Counted from the first letter of the stretch, positions 10,301 through 22,049 are shown. The stretch is DNA of 64,000 nucleotides from Paguma larvata (GCA_030068075.1 CM057841.1:45177030-45241029); one strand, 5' to 3'. Numbers and translations: made by a program. Notes: generated by a model from the letters alone, not told the origin.

Positions 10301-11990
10301 AGAATTGATAGTGGTGGGAAAGAGTGATGACTGTACTTGTGCTAAAATTGTAAACAAAGTCTTATTTGATTATGATTGTATGTCACTTTTCACCCTTACA
10401 CCATGTTCTAGCAAATATTTCTCAAGGCAGAATGAGTTTTGATAGTTTTGCCATTGGATTTAGAACATTCTCACTCCTTATATCTTTTACTGCCTAAATC
10501 TGATAATCAAGCATCTAATTCACTTTGATGAAGTGCTGCTGTGCTTTATGACTGGGTCTGAGGCAGGGTTTTCTTCAAAATCCTACAGAGACCAGTTCAG
10601 TCTCTCAAGCTCTAGAATAATTGGAAGTCCCGAGATACAGAGCAATCAGCTTGAATTGGAAAGAACCTGGTGAACAGTGGTGAAGGGCAGTAAGTGCCAG
10701 AGAAATTCAAAGGGTGGATTAGGAAGGAGAAATTTTAATGGGACAATAGAAATCCCTGAGGTTTACCAACAAAGGAAGGAAGATGTCTCTAGGTCATCCC
10801 AACAGTAGGCAGGGTTGGACTTATGCAAATTGTCCTTATTCATGCAAACAAGTCCTTATTCACAATGGCTTGGACACTACCATGTTTGCCAAGATGCTCT
10901 TTCCACATCTAATCATAACATGATTAGTCTAGTAGCCCCACCTCAGCTGTGATATTAGTTTGGCCAAGAGTATGGATTAGAAATCATTTTACAATTTGCC
11001 ATTACCCTCTCTCTTAATTCAGGGAGTTTTAACCTGAAGTCCATGTTTCAAAGCATCTGTGATCCCCTTAAACTTGTACACAAGTTTTTGCAAGCTCGTA
11101 TCTACATGCACCTTTTTCCAAAGGATGAAAGTCTTTAACTTTCGTAAGATTTCTGAAAACAAAAACAAGAACAATCCACAACCCAGAGAAGATAAAAAAA
11201 AAAAAAAAGCATTCTTCTATATGAAGCAAATCCATTCTACCCTCTTTCCATAAACGGGGTCCAGGAACTGTGCTAGGTGAAGGAAATACAAAGATTTTAT
11301 GAAGTTGAATAGGAGAAGTCAACTCTCAGCCTGAGGCGGGGGGATGACCTTTAGACAAATATATGCATTGTGACAGGTGCTATACTAGACTTTTGTACAG
11401 GTTCTAGAAATCGATTACCTTTTGCTTTATTAGTAGGCCGATAGAGGAAAAGGAGAAGTAATGCCATCTAACATACATCATTTTCTTCTCCGCCCACTAT
11501 CCCCCAACCTGATTTCTCTTCACTCCAACCACAATTTCCTACAGTGGTTAAGAGAGGCTAGACAGTTGCAGGGCAGAGTCCTGACATACAAATGTTTACA
11601 TTGTGAGGCATCACAGCTATTACGTGTCGATACAAATATTCCAAGAAATACCTGGGCTTCATTGGACTTTGTCAGTGGATTGTCAAAGAAACACGAGGTA
11701 TCTTTGTTCAGCTTTGCTGAGGATTAGGGCTAAATGCTTAGGTTAGGGATGCAATGATAAAATAGTTGAATTGGTCATCCACAAATAAGCCCAGAATTGA
11801 AGGGCTACGTTGAAGTTACTGAATAAAGAACACTGACTTTAGAAATAACATATCCCACCTGAGAGGCATTTGTTTCAGCTGAATAAGGAAATGTAGACTC
11901 CTCCAAACATGGGAAGAGGCATGCGAGGGATCTGCCCACAGCTGTTAGAATCTAATTATAAAATATGAGGCTTCATTTATTTATTCCTTC
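7372..11990. other. NFAT5 upstream unique DNA without carnivore SINEs
   Basis: GC content falls quickly after about 7620, and the rest is AT-rich unique sequence. No gene or retrocopy was recognised. There is a small tetranucleotide patch at 8340-8382 whose 10-bp ends (tgtatctata and tatagataca) are inverted repeats. A weak L2-like fragment lies at about 11250-11400. The lack of recent SINE insertions contrasts with the rest of the window and could reflect regulatory constraint close to the promoter. Confidence 0.6.
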
Positions 11991-12299
11991 AGTTTCTTGA
12001 CCCTCAAAAATCCTGTTTCTCCTTCAAAGTCCAGCTCAGATATTACATCTGTGAATTCATACTGAACCTTTCCAAGTTATATTAATTATTTGCTGGGTTC
12101 CCATAGCATTTCATCCAAAATGTTGGTAGGGTGATCATAACAGTGAATCACACACAGTTCATGGGTCTCTCTCTAATGTGTTGTGAACACTTGGTTGAAC
12201 AGTATCTGAGAAGGCCCAGAGAAATAAAACAAATCTTGCCTTAAATGAATTATAATTGATTTTGAGCACATGACTTTTGTACCCACACAGAATGAAACA

Positions 12300-12620
12300 A
12301 ACTCTCTAATATGCCATTTATTGATATTGTACTAGGAATTTGACATTCAGTGTAGAGATCAATAGAATGAAAGAAGAAACTGGAAAGGTAAGAAAAGGTT
12401 AGAGGTGAAAGGCGACAAACAAGGATTTTTTTATCCTATAAAGCACTGGGGAGCTCTTGAAGGTTTTGGAGGAGGGAGATGATCTGACCAGAGCTGTATT
12501 TTAAGAAAGTAACAGAGGCGACATTGTAGAGAGAAAGTTGGCAGCTGAGAGGTTAGAAAGAGAGCCCAGTAAGACCAAAGAGGCCCTGAAGGGTACAGGC
12601 TAAAAAGATGGAGAGAAGAA
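12300..12620 (-). repeat. L2-type LINE fragment
   Basis: Blocks such as cactggggagctcttgaagg, gagatgatctgaccagagct and ttttaagaaagtaacagagg follow the order of the L2 reverse-transcriptase region read in antisense. Another L2-like stretch (ttcaaagtccagctcagat) lies at 11990-12130. Confidence 0.55.
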
Positions 12621-12741
12621 GTTGTATATGCAAGACATTATGGAAGTAGAACCCGAACGCAGAAATTGCTTAAATGTTGAAAGAAAGAGAGAAAAGTATG
12701 AGAATATTCAAGTTCAAAAAAAATTTTTTTTTAAAGGAGGC

Positions 12742-12970
12742 GGGAGCACCTGGGTGGCTCAGTTGGTTAAGCATCTGACTTCAACTCAAGTCATGATCTC
12801 ACTGCTCATGAGTTCGAGCCCTGTGTTGGGCTCTGTGCTGACAGCTCAGAGCCTGGAACCTGCTTCGGTTTCTGTGTCTCCCTCTCTCTCTGCCCCTCCC
12901 CCACTCAAACTCTGTCTCTTTCTCTCAAAAAAAAATAAACATTAAAAAAATAAATAAAAAAGAAAAAGAA
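12742..12970 (+). repeat. Carnivore SINE, long form
   Basis: The head ggagcacctgggtggctcag, the box-B region gagttcgagccc, a CT-rich block and an extended A-rich tail are all present. It is the first carnivore SINE upstream of the NFAT5 promoter. Confidence 0.92.
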
Positions 12971-13611
12971 AAGGAGATGGTGAGACATAAGTTTGAAACA
13001 TCCACTAACAGGTTCTTCATTGTTGGAGTCCAATAGCTTAACATGCCAAAGAACTATTTAACAGAGAGAAGCAAACACCACTTAAGCATGAATCACCCAA
13101 GAGACTTTACACTTTGTTACATGGAGCGGCAAAGACTCTAACCAGAAAAGCAGTTCTCCTAGATTTACCTCTTACTGGTAGGAAATCCAAGTAAACAGAA
13201 ATTGCTGAAACTCCCCCAAAGAGTAAATTGATTAGAAGCAAATCTACGTGAGCATGCGTTCCGGGTTTTCCCTCCAAATGTACTCGAGCCTTAACACATA
13301 AGCCTTTAAATGCTTATTTTCATAGTAACTAAATATGGAAGAATTTCAAGAATCCTAAAGGCCAACAATTCTTCCAAAAAAGAAAAAAGGCTTGTAGAGG
13401 TAAAAAGCAGCCATAATGTCTTTAAAGCCCATCAGTTTGAAAAAACTTCCCCTCATGGAAGTCTTGGGTGATAATGGACCTAGTAAGGTTTACTCTGTAA
13501 GACCTGGACCGAGGACCAAAGCACTTAAAAACCAGGCACGAAACTGCTGAGGGCACTCAGAACTCATGCCTGACCACAGGAACTGGAATCACAAGGAACA
13601 AGGAGCTGGCC
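12971..13611. other. Unique intergenic DNA
   Basis: No gene, RNA or recognisable repeat was seen. The sequence is moderately AT-rich, with many stops in all frames. Confidence 0.5.
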
Positions 13612-13628
13612 TGCCTTTGTACTTATTA

Positions 13629-13733
13629 TTATTCTATTTACGGAAGCAATTTCTACACCCATTGTGGGGCTCGAACTCACCACCCTGAGATCAAGAGCCT
13701 CATGGTCTATTGACTGAGCCAGCCAGGCACCCC
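13629..13733 (-). repeat. Short-form carnivore SINE
   Basis: This is a reverse-oriented short SINE reading ctacacccattgtggggctc and ending gagccagccaggcacccc. It is flanked by an imperfect repeat (tgcctttgtacttatta, 13612-13628, against tgccctttgtagttatta from 13734). Confidence 0.85.
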
Positions 13734-13751
13734 TGCCCTTTGTAGTTATTA

Positions 13752-14680
13752 AATAAATACCTTTTTTCGATGCAAGGGGAATATGAAAAAGAGGGAAACT
13801 CAAAGAGAAACATTTGGCAAGAGAAAAACACAAGAAAAAAACCTATGCAGAGTTGTTCCAGTAGGCTTCCCTCCGGAAGCAAAGAGGAAAATGTAACCTG
13901 TATCACTGCTCATGAGCAGGTCAACCCCAAACCCCCAATCCAATTTGGTCATCAGTGCTGGGGACCATCTTTAAATAGGATGCCCAGTGAATTCTAATTT
14001 CTTCTGGAGAGACTCTGCAGTATTCACATACTGCAGTGATCAAAAGCTACCAAAGCATGTAAGCATTTGTATGCTCCAAAGAAATATCTGATAGAGATGT
14101 ATTTCTTATGGATGTCCCATATACCTTTTTATGTTAAATCAGAGGCTACTTGTTGAAGTGGGAAGTGAAGTCGCTTGGAAAAAGGAGCCCTAAATTCTAC
14201 TTCTAGGCACTGAGACATCTAGGATGTCCATTTTTGGAATGCCCAGCAGGTAATCAAACTCCTCCTGAGTGCTGGGACTTTCTTTCAGGGAACAGTTTTT
14301 ACTTTTCCTCTGGAATTAACCCTGGGTGGGGTAAGGCGGGAGCTGCTGGCTTCCCTGTGCCACAAAGAGATTAAGAGCCTGTCTGGAGTGGAGGGAGCAG
14401 CCACGAGTTGGAGAGAGAGAAAACCCAGACCAGACACTGAAAAGCAAACAGACAAATAAATAAATAATAATTTGAGTCTCTGGAAGAGGCCACACCTGAC
14501 TTCAATGATTTGAAATGAAAAATTCTTTTGCTTGCTTAAGAGGTTTGGGATTGGGTTTTCTGTCCCTTCAAAGTAAGAAAATCTTAACTTGATACAACCT
14601 GCCCGGGCATATGGAACTTTCTCGGACCTCTGTCTCCTCTCTCTGTGAAATAAGCGGGTGAGATTATTTATCAGGCAGGC
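13752..14680. other. Unique intergenic DNA
   Basis: No gene is supported. A 180-codon open frame reading leftwards from 14827 has no recognisable domain and runs into a repeat, so it was not called. Confidence 0.5.
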
Positions 14681-15350
14681 ATTGTGTTTGGCTGCTAGCA
14701 ACAAACACCAGTGGCTTAGAGGTTTTATTTTTCTTATACAAAAAGGCTGGATTAGACAATCCAGACTAATCCCACAGCCCCACATGTGATCAGGCACACA
14801 AACTTTCAAGGTGGCCCTTGTTCTCATGCTTACAAGATGTCACCTCCAAGGGGCTCGTGGGTGGCTCAGTCAGTTAAGCGTCGTACTTCGGCTCAGGTCG
14901 TGATCTCACGGTTTGTGAGTCTTTGGGCTCTGTACTGACAGTTCAGCGCCTGGAGTCTGCTTTAGATTCTGTGTCTCCCTCTCTCTCTGCCCCTCCCCCT
15001 CTTGTGATCGCTCTCTCTCTCTCTCAACAAAAATAAGATAAAATAAAAAACCAAGATGTCATCTCCAAGCATCCTGACTGCATTCTAGGTGAGAGGAAGA
15101 AAGCAGACTAAAGGGCAAAAGGGTCAATTCTGGTCCCTGGAAGACCCGCATGATGACTTCTATTGACATCTCATTGGCCAGGACTATGTCACATGGTCAC
15201 CGCATCTGAACCGCTAGGAAGTGTGTGGGTTTTTTTAGTTTAGATGAATACGTTGATGCTCTGAACACAATTGGGAGTCAGTTGGCGAGGAAGAAGAGGA
15301 GAACAGATGTTGGGTAGACAATGAGAGTATTCGCTACAGACTACATAATA
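14680..15350 (+). repeat. Ancient interspersed repeat, family not named, split by a SINE
   Basis: The stretches cagtggcttagaggttttat, ctcattggccaggactatg and gtcacatggtcaccgc belong to a widespread old mammalian repeat that I recognise but cannot name with confidence. The SINE at 14851-15051 interrupts it. A related copy lies at 19560-19830. Confidence 0.45.
14851..15051 (+). repeat. Carnivore SINE with 18-bp duplication
   Basis: The head gggctcgtgggtggctcag and a CT block are followed by an A-rich tail. The flanks caagatgtcacctccaag (14833-14850) and caagatgtcatctccaag (15052-15069) differ at one base. A short deletion removes the box-B area (gagtctttgggctctg). Confidence 0.93.
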
Positions 15351-15590
15351 GCAAAAGGTAACCTCATTCTCTGAAATTCTGTAATTCTAATCTTCTATTT
15401 TGTTTTACCTAATCCTTTCTTAATGGAAAAGAGCCAAATATTCTCTGGAAAATAAGGACATTTTTTAAATCTCAAATTTTGAAGAGGTAGAGGTACATCT
15501 CATAAATGAAATGGCAATAGGTGCACATGAGATATCAGGTTATTAGTCAAAAGCTCATTACATTTCTTATCTCATCCCTGGAACTTCCTT

Positions 15591-15810
15591 AAATTTTTAT
15601 TTTTATGTTTAACTTTTTTTAAAGTTTATTTATTTATTTTGAGAGAGAGAGAGAGGAAGGGCAGAGAGAGAAGGAAAGAGAGAATCCCAAGCAGGTTCTG
15701 CACTGTCAGCACAAAGCACGATGTAGGGTTTGAACCCACAAACCACGAGATCATGACCTGAGCCGAAACCAGAGTCAGGCACTTAACCAACTGAGCCGCG
15801 CAAGCAACGC
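15591..15810 (-). repeat. Carnivore SINE, long form
   Basis: The tail reads aaagtttatttatttatttt, followed by the GA block, the gagatcatgacctgagccga box region and a degraded head (gagccgcgcaagc). Similar flanks gaacttccttaa and gaaactttcctcaa suggest a duplication. Confidence 0.88.
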
Positions 15811-16036
15811 ATGAAACTTTCCTCAACTTTTAAATTCCAATCTTTAGGAATTTAAAGATTCCAACTATTCTTCTCACTAATCCCAACTATTCTTATCCTT
15901 TCTTTGATTGAACGAAATCACCTGTTTTTTCCTTCTTATTTCCAGTGCTGCTCAAATGATTTCATAACCTCATCTTTTATCGCTCCGACTAAATTTGTAT
16001 TGGATTTCTAGTGAACGATCAAGAATGGTTGAGCAA

Positions 16037-16060
16037 TGAATGAATGAATGAATGAATGAA
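16037..16060. repeat. (TGAA)6 microsatellite
   Basis: There are six tandem TGAA units, possibly the tail of an L2-like element. Confidence 0.9.
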
Positions 16061-16310
16061 AAATCGAAATCTGAATTTCTGTTTCTTTTTTCTCTTCACA
16101 ACTCTGTCCTCAGTGTATACTTGCTAACTGACTGCATCTCCAAGTCATTACCAAGGCAATTTGTATCCTAGGAAGCCAGCTTCATAAAGCCTTTTATTTT
16201 CTACCTTTAAAGCCTCTCCACCCCTGTATATTCAGCTCACCACAGGAGTCAGCCCCTGCCCACCTGCTTTCACCTGTTTCACCTAGGCCCCTTCCCATTT
16301 AGCTGATTTT

Positions 16311-16553
16311 TTTTTTTAATTTTTAGAAGTCTTTTTTTTTTAATTTTTTTACCGTTTATTTATTTTTGAGAGACAGAGTGTGAGCAGGGGAAGGGCAGAG
16401 AGAGAGAGAGAGAGGCAGATGCAGAATCCGAAGCAGGCTCCAGGCTCTGAGTCATCAGCACAGAGCCCGACACGGGGCTTGAACCCACAGACCGTGAGAT
16501 CATGACCTGAGCTGAAGTCGGCCGCCCAACCCATTGAGCCACCCAGGCGCCCC
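16311..16553 (-). repeat. Carnivore SINE, near consensus
   Basis: All parts are present in reverse: a long T tail, GA block, ctccaggctctgag, gagatcatgacctgagctga and gagccacccaggcgcccc. It is flanked by a perfect repeat of ccatttagctgatttt (16295-16310 and from 16554). The near-consensus sequence and intact duplication suggest a young insertion. Confidence 0.95.
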
Positions 16554-16839
16554 CCATTTAGCTGATTTTTAATAAGTTAAGGTCTTACCTTCAGGAAAGT
16601 CTTAGGTTTAAATTAAATTCTATGTAGGCCATTTCCTCTTCCTTTGCTAAGTTGCCAGAACACAGCAAGTAACGTGTTTATCAATGTTTACAAAGGCCTG
16701 AGTGGGTTTTCCTTTTTAATTAAAATAATTTCTGTGGGGGTTTTATACTGCAAAAGCAGTATGTGTTCATTGTAAAAACTAAAAATAATAGCGGAAAATA
16801 TAAATAAGAAGGTAATAAATAAAAACGATTCGAAACCTC

Positions 16840-16958
16840 GGGGCACCTGGCTGGCCGAGTCAGAAGAATATGTGACTCTTGATCTGGGGGTTCTGGGTTT
16901 GAGACCCACGTTCAGTGTAGACAGTACTTAAATAAATAAACTTAGTTAAAAAAAAAGT
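16840..16958 (+). repeat. Short-form carnivore SINE
   Basis: The sequence runs ggggcacctggctggccgag, tgactcttgatctggggg and acccacgttcagtgtagac, followed by an A-rich tail. Confidence 0.88.
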
Positions 16959-16999
16959 ATTCAAAGGCTCATAAACCACCACATAGAGAAGATCATTTA

Positions 17000-17740
17000 G
17001 CATATATCTTTCTGGAATTTTTAAAATGTGTACTTACTTTACATATACGAAAGTTGGCTGCACTACGTATACTGTTATCCTGTATTCCTGATGTGACTAC
17101 GAACACCGATAACATAGTAAATATTCTTAATAATATGTGCAGAGGAGTAGTCCATTATAGTATATATCTTGTTAGTCAGTCCCCTACTTTGGCATTTAAT
17201 TTATTTCCTTTTCCGAAAACGTTTGTAAATAGGTAAATACCACTGAGATGAACATCCTTGTTGCTAATCTGTGCTTAGAGTCTTTTCTTAATTATTTCCT
17301 TTGGATATACCCCTTAGTGAGTTTCACTTGGATGAGGAGGAAGGAGAAATGGCGGACATAACGTAAGAGAATGAAGCCAGGCCATAGTGGCTCTATTTAG
17401 CATTGTTTGGGGACCTAAAATGTGTTTGGTTTGGAGGGTCTAGGGCTTACCCAGCAAAGCACAACGATTTTAAAATAAATTCCTATGGCCCAACACCTGG
17501 GAATCTGAGCTCTCTGCAGAACAGTGCAGAAATGCTGGTAGGGAAACTTAAAATCACAAAACACACAGCTTCCTGCTACATCAGATACCATCCTATTCCA
17601 GCATCTAGTACAGACAAGCATGAGGTACCCATTTAAGAAAAACACATCAGAAAAAACTTTGAGAAAATTTGGCACATTAATTATTTTTCTATCTAAACTG
17701 GTAAAAGGCTGGCATTATCTGATTTGGTAGAGCTCAAAAA
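17000..17740. other. Unique intergenic DNA
   Basis: This is AT-rich sequence with no gene recognised. The first part (17000-17330) resembles a degraded LINE 3' region but could not be assigned. Confidence 0.4.
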
Positions 17741-17744
17741 GTAT

Positions 17745-17895
17745 TAGTGCAAGTGGAAAAAGCAGAATATTTCATTCTGAACTTCCACTCTGCCAGTTAT
17801 TGAATGTGTAAATCTCTTAATCACTATGAGACCTCAGTCTTCTTGGCAAAATGGCTTTATAACAGTACCTGTGTCATTCACAGAGGCGTCATAGG
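17745..17895 (+). repeat. MIR-like fragment
   Basis: The blocks cactctgccagttattgaat, gtgtaaatctcttaatca and cctcagtcttcttggcaaaa are in MIR plus-strand order. Confidence 0.55.
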
Positions 17896-18319
17896 GAGAC
17901 AAAGAGCTAAATTGTGAGAAATTGCTTCGTAAAGTGTAATACTGTAAATAACACAAATGTTACTGGTAATCGTTATTGTCGTTGATGGAGTGTTGAAAAA
18001 TTCAGGCTTTACAAGAACTGAGTTTTTCACAAAGATCGGACAGCACAAATGCAATCCTAAATATAAGAATATAATGCGATGACAGCATTCAATCAAACCA
18101 ATCATCAGATAATTATCTTACAGAAACAAATACTAAAATCAACCTACAAAAGAACTAAAGGTCTAAAAGTTCTTTTATTTTATGACTCCAGAGGGAAGGG
18201 ATATGTATTCTATGCACTTTCATTCTTGTTGTTCGGTAGTTTATTCTTTAATGGAGATGTAAAGGACCTAAACTTTAAAATAAGTAATTTGGGTCTGTGT
18301 GTGTATGTGTGTGTGTGTG

Positions 18320-18522
18320 ACTGTGTGGCTCATTTGGTTGAGCGTCTGACTCTTCATTTCACCTCTAAGTCATGATTTGTGGCTTGTGGGATTGGGCCCT
18401 ACATTGGGCTCTGAGCTGCCAGTTGGAAACCTGCTTGGAATTTTCTTTCTCTTTCTCTCTCTCTCTGCCCCTCCCCCCTGCTTACATGCATGTGTACTCT
18501 CTCTCTCAAAATAAATAAACTT
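18320..18522 (+). repeat. Carnivore SINE, host of a later insertion
   Basis: After a short GT run the SINE head reads gtgtggctcatttggttgag, then a CT block and a tail caaaataaataaacttt. Its tail was the target for the next SINE. Confidence 0.85.
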
Positions 18523-18731
18523 TATTTTAAAACAATTTTTTAACGTTTATTTATTTTTGAGATAAAGACAGAGCGTGAGCAGGGGAGTGACAGAGAGAGA
18601 GGGAGACACAGAATCTGAAGCAGGCTCTGAGCTGTCAGCACAGAGCCCAATGGGAGGCTTGAACTCACAAACTGGTATCATGACCTGAGCTGAAGTCAGA
18701 CACTTAACTGACTGAGTCACCCAGGCACTCC
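18523..18731 (-). repeat. Carnivore SINE inserted in another SINE's tail
   Basis: This is a reverse-oriented full SINE. It is flanked by caaaataaataaactt (18507-18522) and caaaataaatgaactt (18731-18746), which shows that it inserted into the A-rich tail of the SINE at 18320. Confidence 0.9.
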
Positions 18732-18763
18732 AAAATAAATGAACTTAAAAAAATAAATAAATA

Positions 18764-18993
18764 GGGGCTCCTGGGTGGCTCAGTTGGTTATGCACCTGAC
18801 TTTAACTCAGGTCAAAGTCATGATCTCATGGTTCCTGAGTTCGAGCCCTGCACTGGGCTCTGTGCTGACAGCTCAGAGCCTGGAGCCTGCTTTGGGTTCT
18901 GTGTTTCCCTCTCTCTCTGCCCCTCCCCTGCTCAAGCTCTGTCTCTCTCTCTCTCTCTCAAAAACAAATAAACATAAAAAAAATTTTTTTTTA
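18764..18993 (+). repeat. Carnivore SINE, long form
   Basis: The sequence runs ggggctcctgggtggctcag to an A-rich tail, with a 6-bp duplication (gtcaaagtca) after the first promoter region. Confidence 0.92.
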
Positions 18994-19027
18994 ATCCAGA
19001 ACCATATGAATAAGAACCAAAAGACAG

Positions 19028-19243
19028 CGGTGCCTGGGTGGCTTAGTCAGTTGAGTGTCCGACTTAGGCTCAGGTCATGATCCCACTATTCATGGGTTGG
19101 AGCCCCAAATTGGGCTCTGTCCTGATGGCTCAGAGCCTGAAGCCTGCTTCAGATTCTGTCTCCATCTCTCTGCCCCTCCCCCGCTCCCTCTCTCCGTCTC
19201 TCTGTCTCTCTCTCTTAAATATAAAATAAAACATTAAAAAAAA
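19028..19243 (+). repeat. Carnivore SINE, long form
   Basis: The sequence runs cggtgcctgggtggcttagt, through a CT block, to the tail ataaaacattaaaaaaaaga. It is head-to-tail with the preceding SINE. Confidence 0.92.
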
Positions 19244-19345
19244 GAAAGGTAGTAGGCAACAATAAGAATACTTGCACTTAGATGGCAACATTATAGATTT
19301 TCTTTGAAAAATTTCCTTTATTCATAATACATCACTTCAAATGAA

Positions 19346-19520
19346 TGTTGTTAAGTTTATTTTTGAGGGAGGGGAGGGCAGAGAGAGAAGGAGAGAAGAA
19401 TCTCAGGCAGGCTCTGCACCATCAGTGTGGAGCCCGAAGGGGGGCTTGAACTCATGAACCGTGAGATCATGACCTGAGCAAAAGTCAGACACTCAACCTA
19501 GTGAGCCACCCAGGTGCCCC
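19346..19520 (-). repeat. Carnivore SINE, shortened GA block
   Basis: The sequence runs from ttaagtttatttttgaggga to gagccacccaggtgcccc in reverse orientation. Confidence 0.9.
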
Positions 19521-19559
19521 ATCAAGAATCTATTTCTTACTCAAGTCAATGTGGGCAAT

Positions 19560-19830
19560 CCCTGGGTAGCATGGCTGATCCAATAGTATCAAAGCCCAAC
19601 GCTCCTTCTACAGTGATTTCCTGTCATCTTTCCATGTTTCAAGATGGCTGTTCTACCTCTTTTATCTAGAATGTATGCCATCAACAGAATGGAATACTAA
19701 AAGGAGAGGGAAGAGCATTCCCCTTCCCTTTAAGACATGGACCACCTCTAATTATATCTTACTGGCCAAAGCTTAAAGATAACCACATCTACTAACTGCA
19801 AGAAATGCTGAGAAATGTAGTATGCATTGC
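19560..19830 (+). repeat. Ancient repeat, same unnamed family as 14680
   Basis: The blocks gtttcaagatggctgttcta, atatcttactggccaaagc and gctgagaaatgtagtatgca match the family signature seen at 14680-15350. Confidence 0.4.
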
Positions 19831-20317
19831 AGGTAGCTATATGATTAGCTACAAATCTGAGGTTTCTGTTACTGTAAGAAAAATTGAACAGTTAATGGGA
19901 GGCAGTCGTCTCCCAAAGAATGACAGCAAATCTACAGCAAACCTCACAGTTAATGGTGAAAAACATAGAAGCATTTCATTACACTAAGAAACAAGACAAG
20001 GATGCTTTCCTCTTAATGCTGCTATTAAACATTGTCCTAGAGATCCTAGCCAATGCAGTCGGAAAAAAAATAAGAGGAATAAGGGTTGGAAAATAAGAAA
20101 GATATTTGTTACTTGCAGTTTAAATGGTTGTACATAAGAAGTTCGAGAAAAACATTGAAATAGTTCAGCAACTCACTGGTAAAGACAACATTCAAAAATC
20201 CACAGTGTTGTTAGTGATAAAAAATATAATTACAGGAGCAAAAAAAACTATGAGATGCCCGTGAATAGACAAAAGATGGGCAAGACTTTTACGGAGAAAT
20301 TTATGAAACATTAGTGA

Positions 20318-20524
20318 GGGGCGCCTGGGTGGCTCAGTTGGTTAAGAATCCGACTTCAGCTCAGGTCACGATCTTGGGGTTCATGAGCTCAAGCCCCGCG
20401 TTGGGCTCTGTGCTGACAGCTCAGAGCCTGGAGCCTGCTTCGGTTTCTATGTCTCCTCCTCTCTCTGTTCCTCCCCCACTCACATTCTGTCTCTCTCTCA
20501 AAAATAAATAAAGATTAAAAAAAA
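20318..20524 (+). repeat. Carnivore SINE, near consensus
   Basis: The head ggggcgcctgggtggctcag, box-B region, CT block and caaaaataaataaagatt tail are all intact. It is inserted in L1. Confidence 0.94.
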
Positions 20525-20939
20525 TTCTAAACCTTAATGAGGGATATAAAGGACACTTAAGTAAATGGAAACTATACTATGTTCATGGATCGAAGGACTT
20601 GGTATCAGTCTATAATTGGTCTACAAATTCATTAACCGATGTTAGTTAATCTAAAAACTCACTGGAATACCAATCAAAATTGCAAGAGAACATTTTATTT
20701 GTCCTCATAAACTGATTCTAAATTTCATACGAAAGAACAAAAAGCCCCAAAACAGCCAAGATAATTTTGAGGAAAAATAAGGAGGACCTATGAGACCTGA
20801 CCTGACCTACCAGATCAGTTAAGAAAAATGTATCATAAAGCCACATTTTTAAAAACAATTCTACTTTTTTTAGAAATAGAAAAATAGATTAAAGGAACAG
20901 ATAACCCAGAAACAGCTTAAAAACATATGGCATAAAACA

Positions 20940-21140
20940 GGGGCACCTGGGTGGCTCAGTCAGTTGGGCGTCCGGCTTCAACTCAGGTCATGATCTCGCG
21001 ATCTGTGAGTTCAGACAGCTCAGAGCCTGGATCCTCCTTCAGATTCTCTCTCTCCCTCTCTCTCTGCCCCTTCCCCACTCATGCTCTGTCTCTCTCTGTC
21101 TCAAAAATAAATAAACATTAAAAAAATTAAAAAAAAAACG
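20940..21140 (+). repeat. Carnivore SINE with internal deletion and perfect duplication
   Basis: It is flanked by tatggcataaaaca at 20926-20939 and 21141-21154. The usual gagccccgcgtcgggctctg segment is missing between gagttca and gacagctcag, so box B is destroyed. Confidence 0.95.
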
Positions 21141-21165
21141 TATGGCATAAAACAAAAATTCTATT

Positions 21166-21358
21166 GAGTGCCTGGGTGGCCCAGTCGGTTAGGCATCCAG
21201 CTTCAACTCAGGTTATGATCTCACGATTTCTGAGTTTGAGCCCCCATCGGGCTCTGTGGAGCCTGGAGCCTGCTTCAGATTCTGTGTCTTCCCTTCTCTC
21301 TGCCCTTCCCCCATTCATGTTCTGTCTCTCAAAAATACATAAACTTTATTTAAAAAAT
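21166..21358 (+). repeat. Carnivore SINE, diverged
   Basis: The head gagtgcctgggtggcccag, a CT block and a caaaaatacataaactttat tail are present. The ctgacagctcag segment is deleted. Confidence 0.9.
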
Positions 21359-22049
21359 TTCAAAATGTAATAAGGACAAAAAGAAAGGAGACAAGAAGTT
21401 TCATACACTGCTGATGCTTATGGAAGTATAAAGTGACAAAATACAAACCCCTCACTTTGGGTAGAAATTTGGCAATATCTGGTGAAGTTGGAAGTCTCTA
21501 TACTCCCAACCTGGCAACTGCCACTTCTAGATTTGAGAACCTCTCACTCTTTTATATAAGCATGCAAAGACATGCTTATTGCAACATTATTTATAATACT
21601 GAAAAGCTAGAAAGTAGGAACCATTGAAGACCCTGAATCCACCAGCACCTGAAACCTGACAGCTCCTTTGCAACCAAGAATGTTTCCGGAACGTGACCAA
21701 ATAACATTCTATGCTAAGTATGCTTGAGATGATTTTCTGTCACTTGTAGCCTTACTGAGTTCTGACTGATTCACCAAGATATTAACATCACCTTCATCTA
21801 AATCCACGCCCAGTTTTTTTTTTTTTAAGGAAGAAGTCAACATCTATTAAGCAAAGCCTAAAAGCCTAGACTCTCGACCCTAGAGGATAATTAAACCACA
21901 ATGACCAGCAGCTCTTAGGTTTATAATATGCAAACTATTCCAGGCAGTCTTGATCAAAGCACAAAAATCAATAAATGAAATAAACATAGTACTTGAAATT
22001 GAAGAAAGTAATTTCATAAAGTGATGTCTTGCAAAGCTTTATATTTATA

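Larger units (their letters stand above)
19895..21630 (+). repeat. L1 ORF2 and 3' fragment, split by three SINEs
   Basis: Segments 19895-20317 and 20525-20939 carry decayed L1 ORF2 sequence (for example ctatgttcatggatcgaagg). Segment 21359-21630 resembles the terminal ORF2/3' region (gcttattgcaacattattta). Frames are broken throughout, so no product is possible. The SINEs at 20318, 20940 and 21166 interrupt it. Confidence 0.75.

Noticed and set aside
14285..14827. 180-codon minus-strand open frame
   Set aside because: It overlaps an ancient interspersed repeat at its start and has no domain. A chance frame is more likely.
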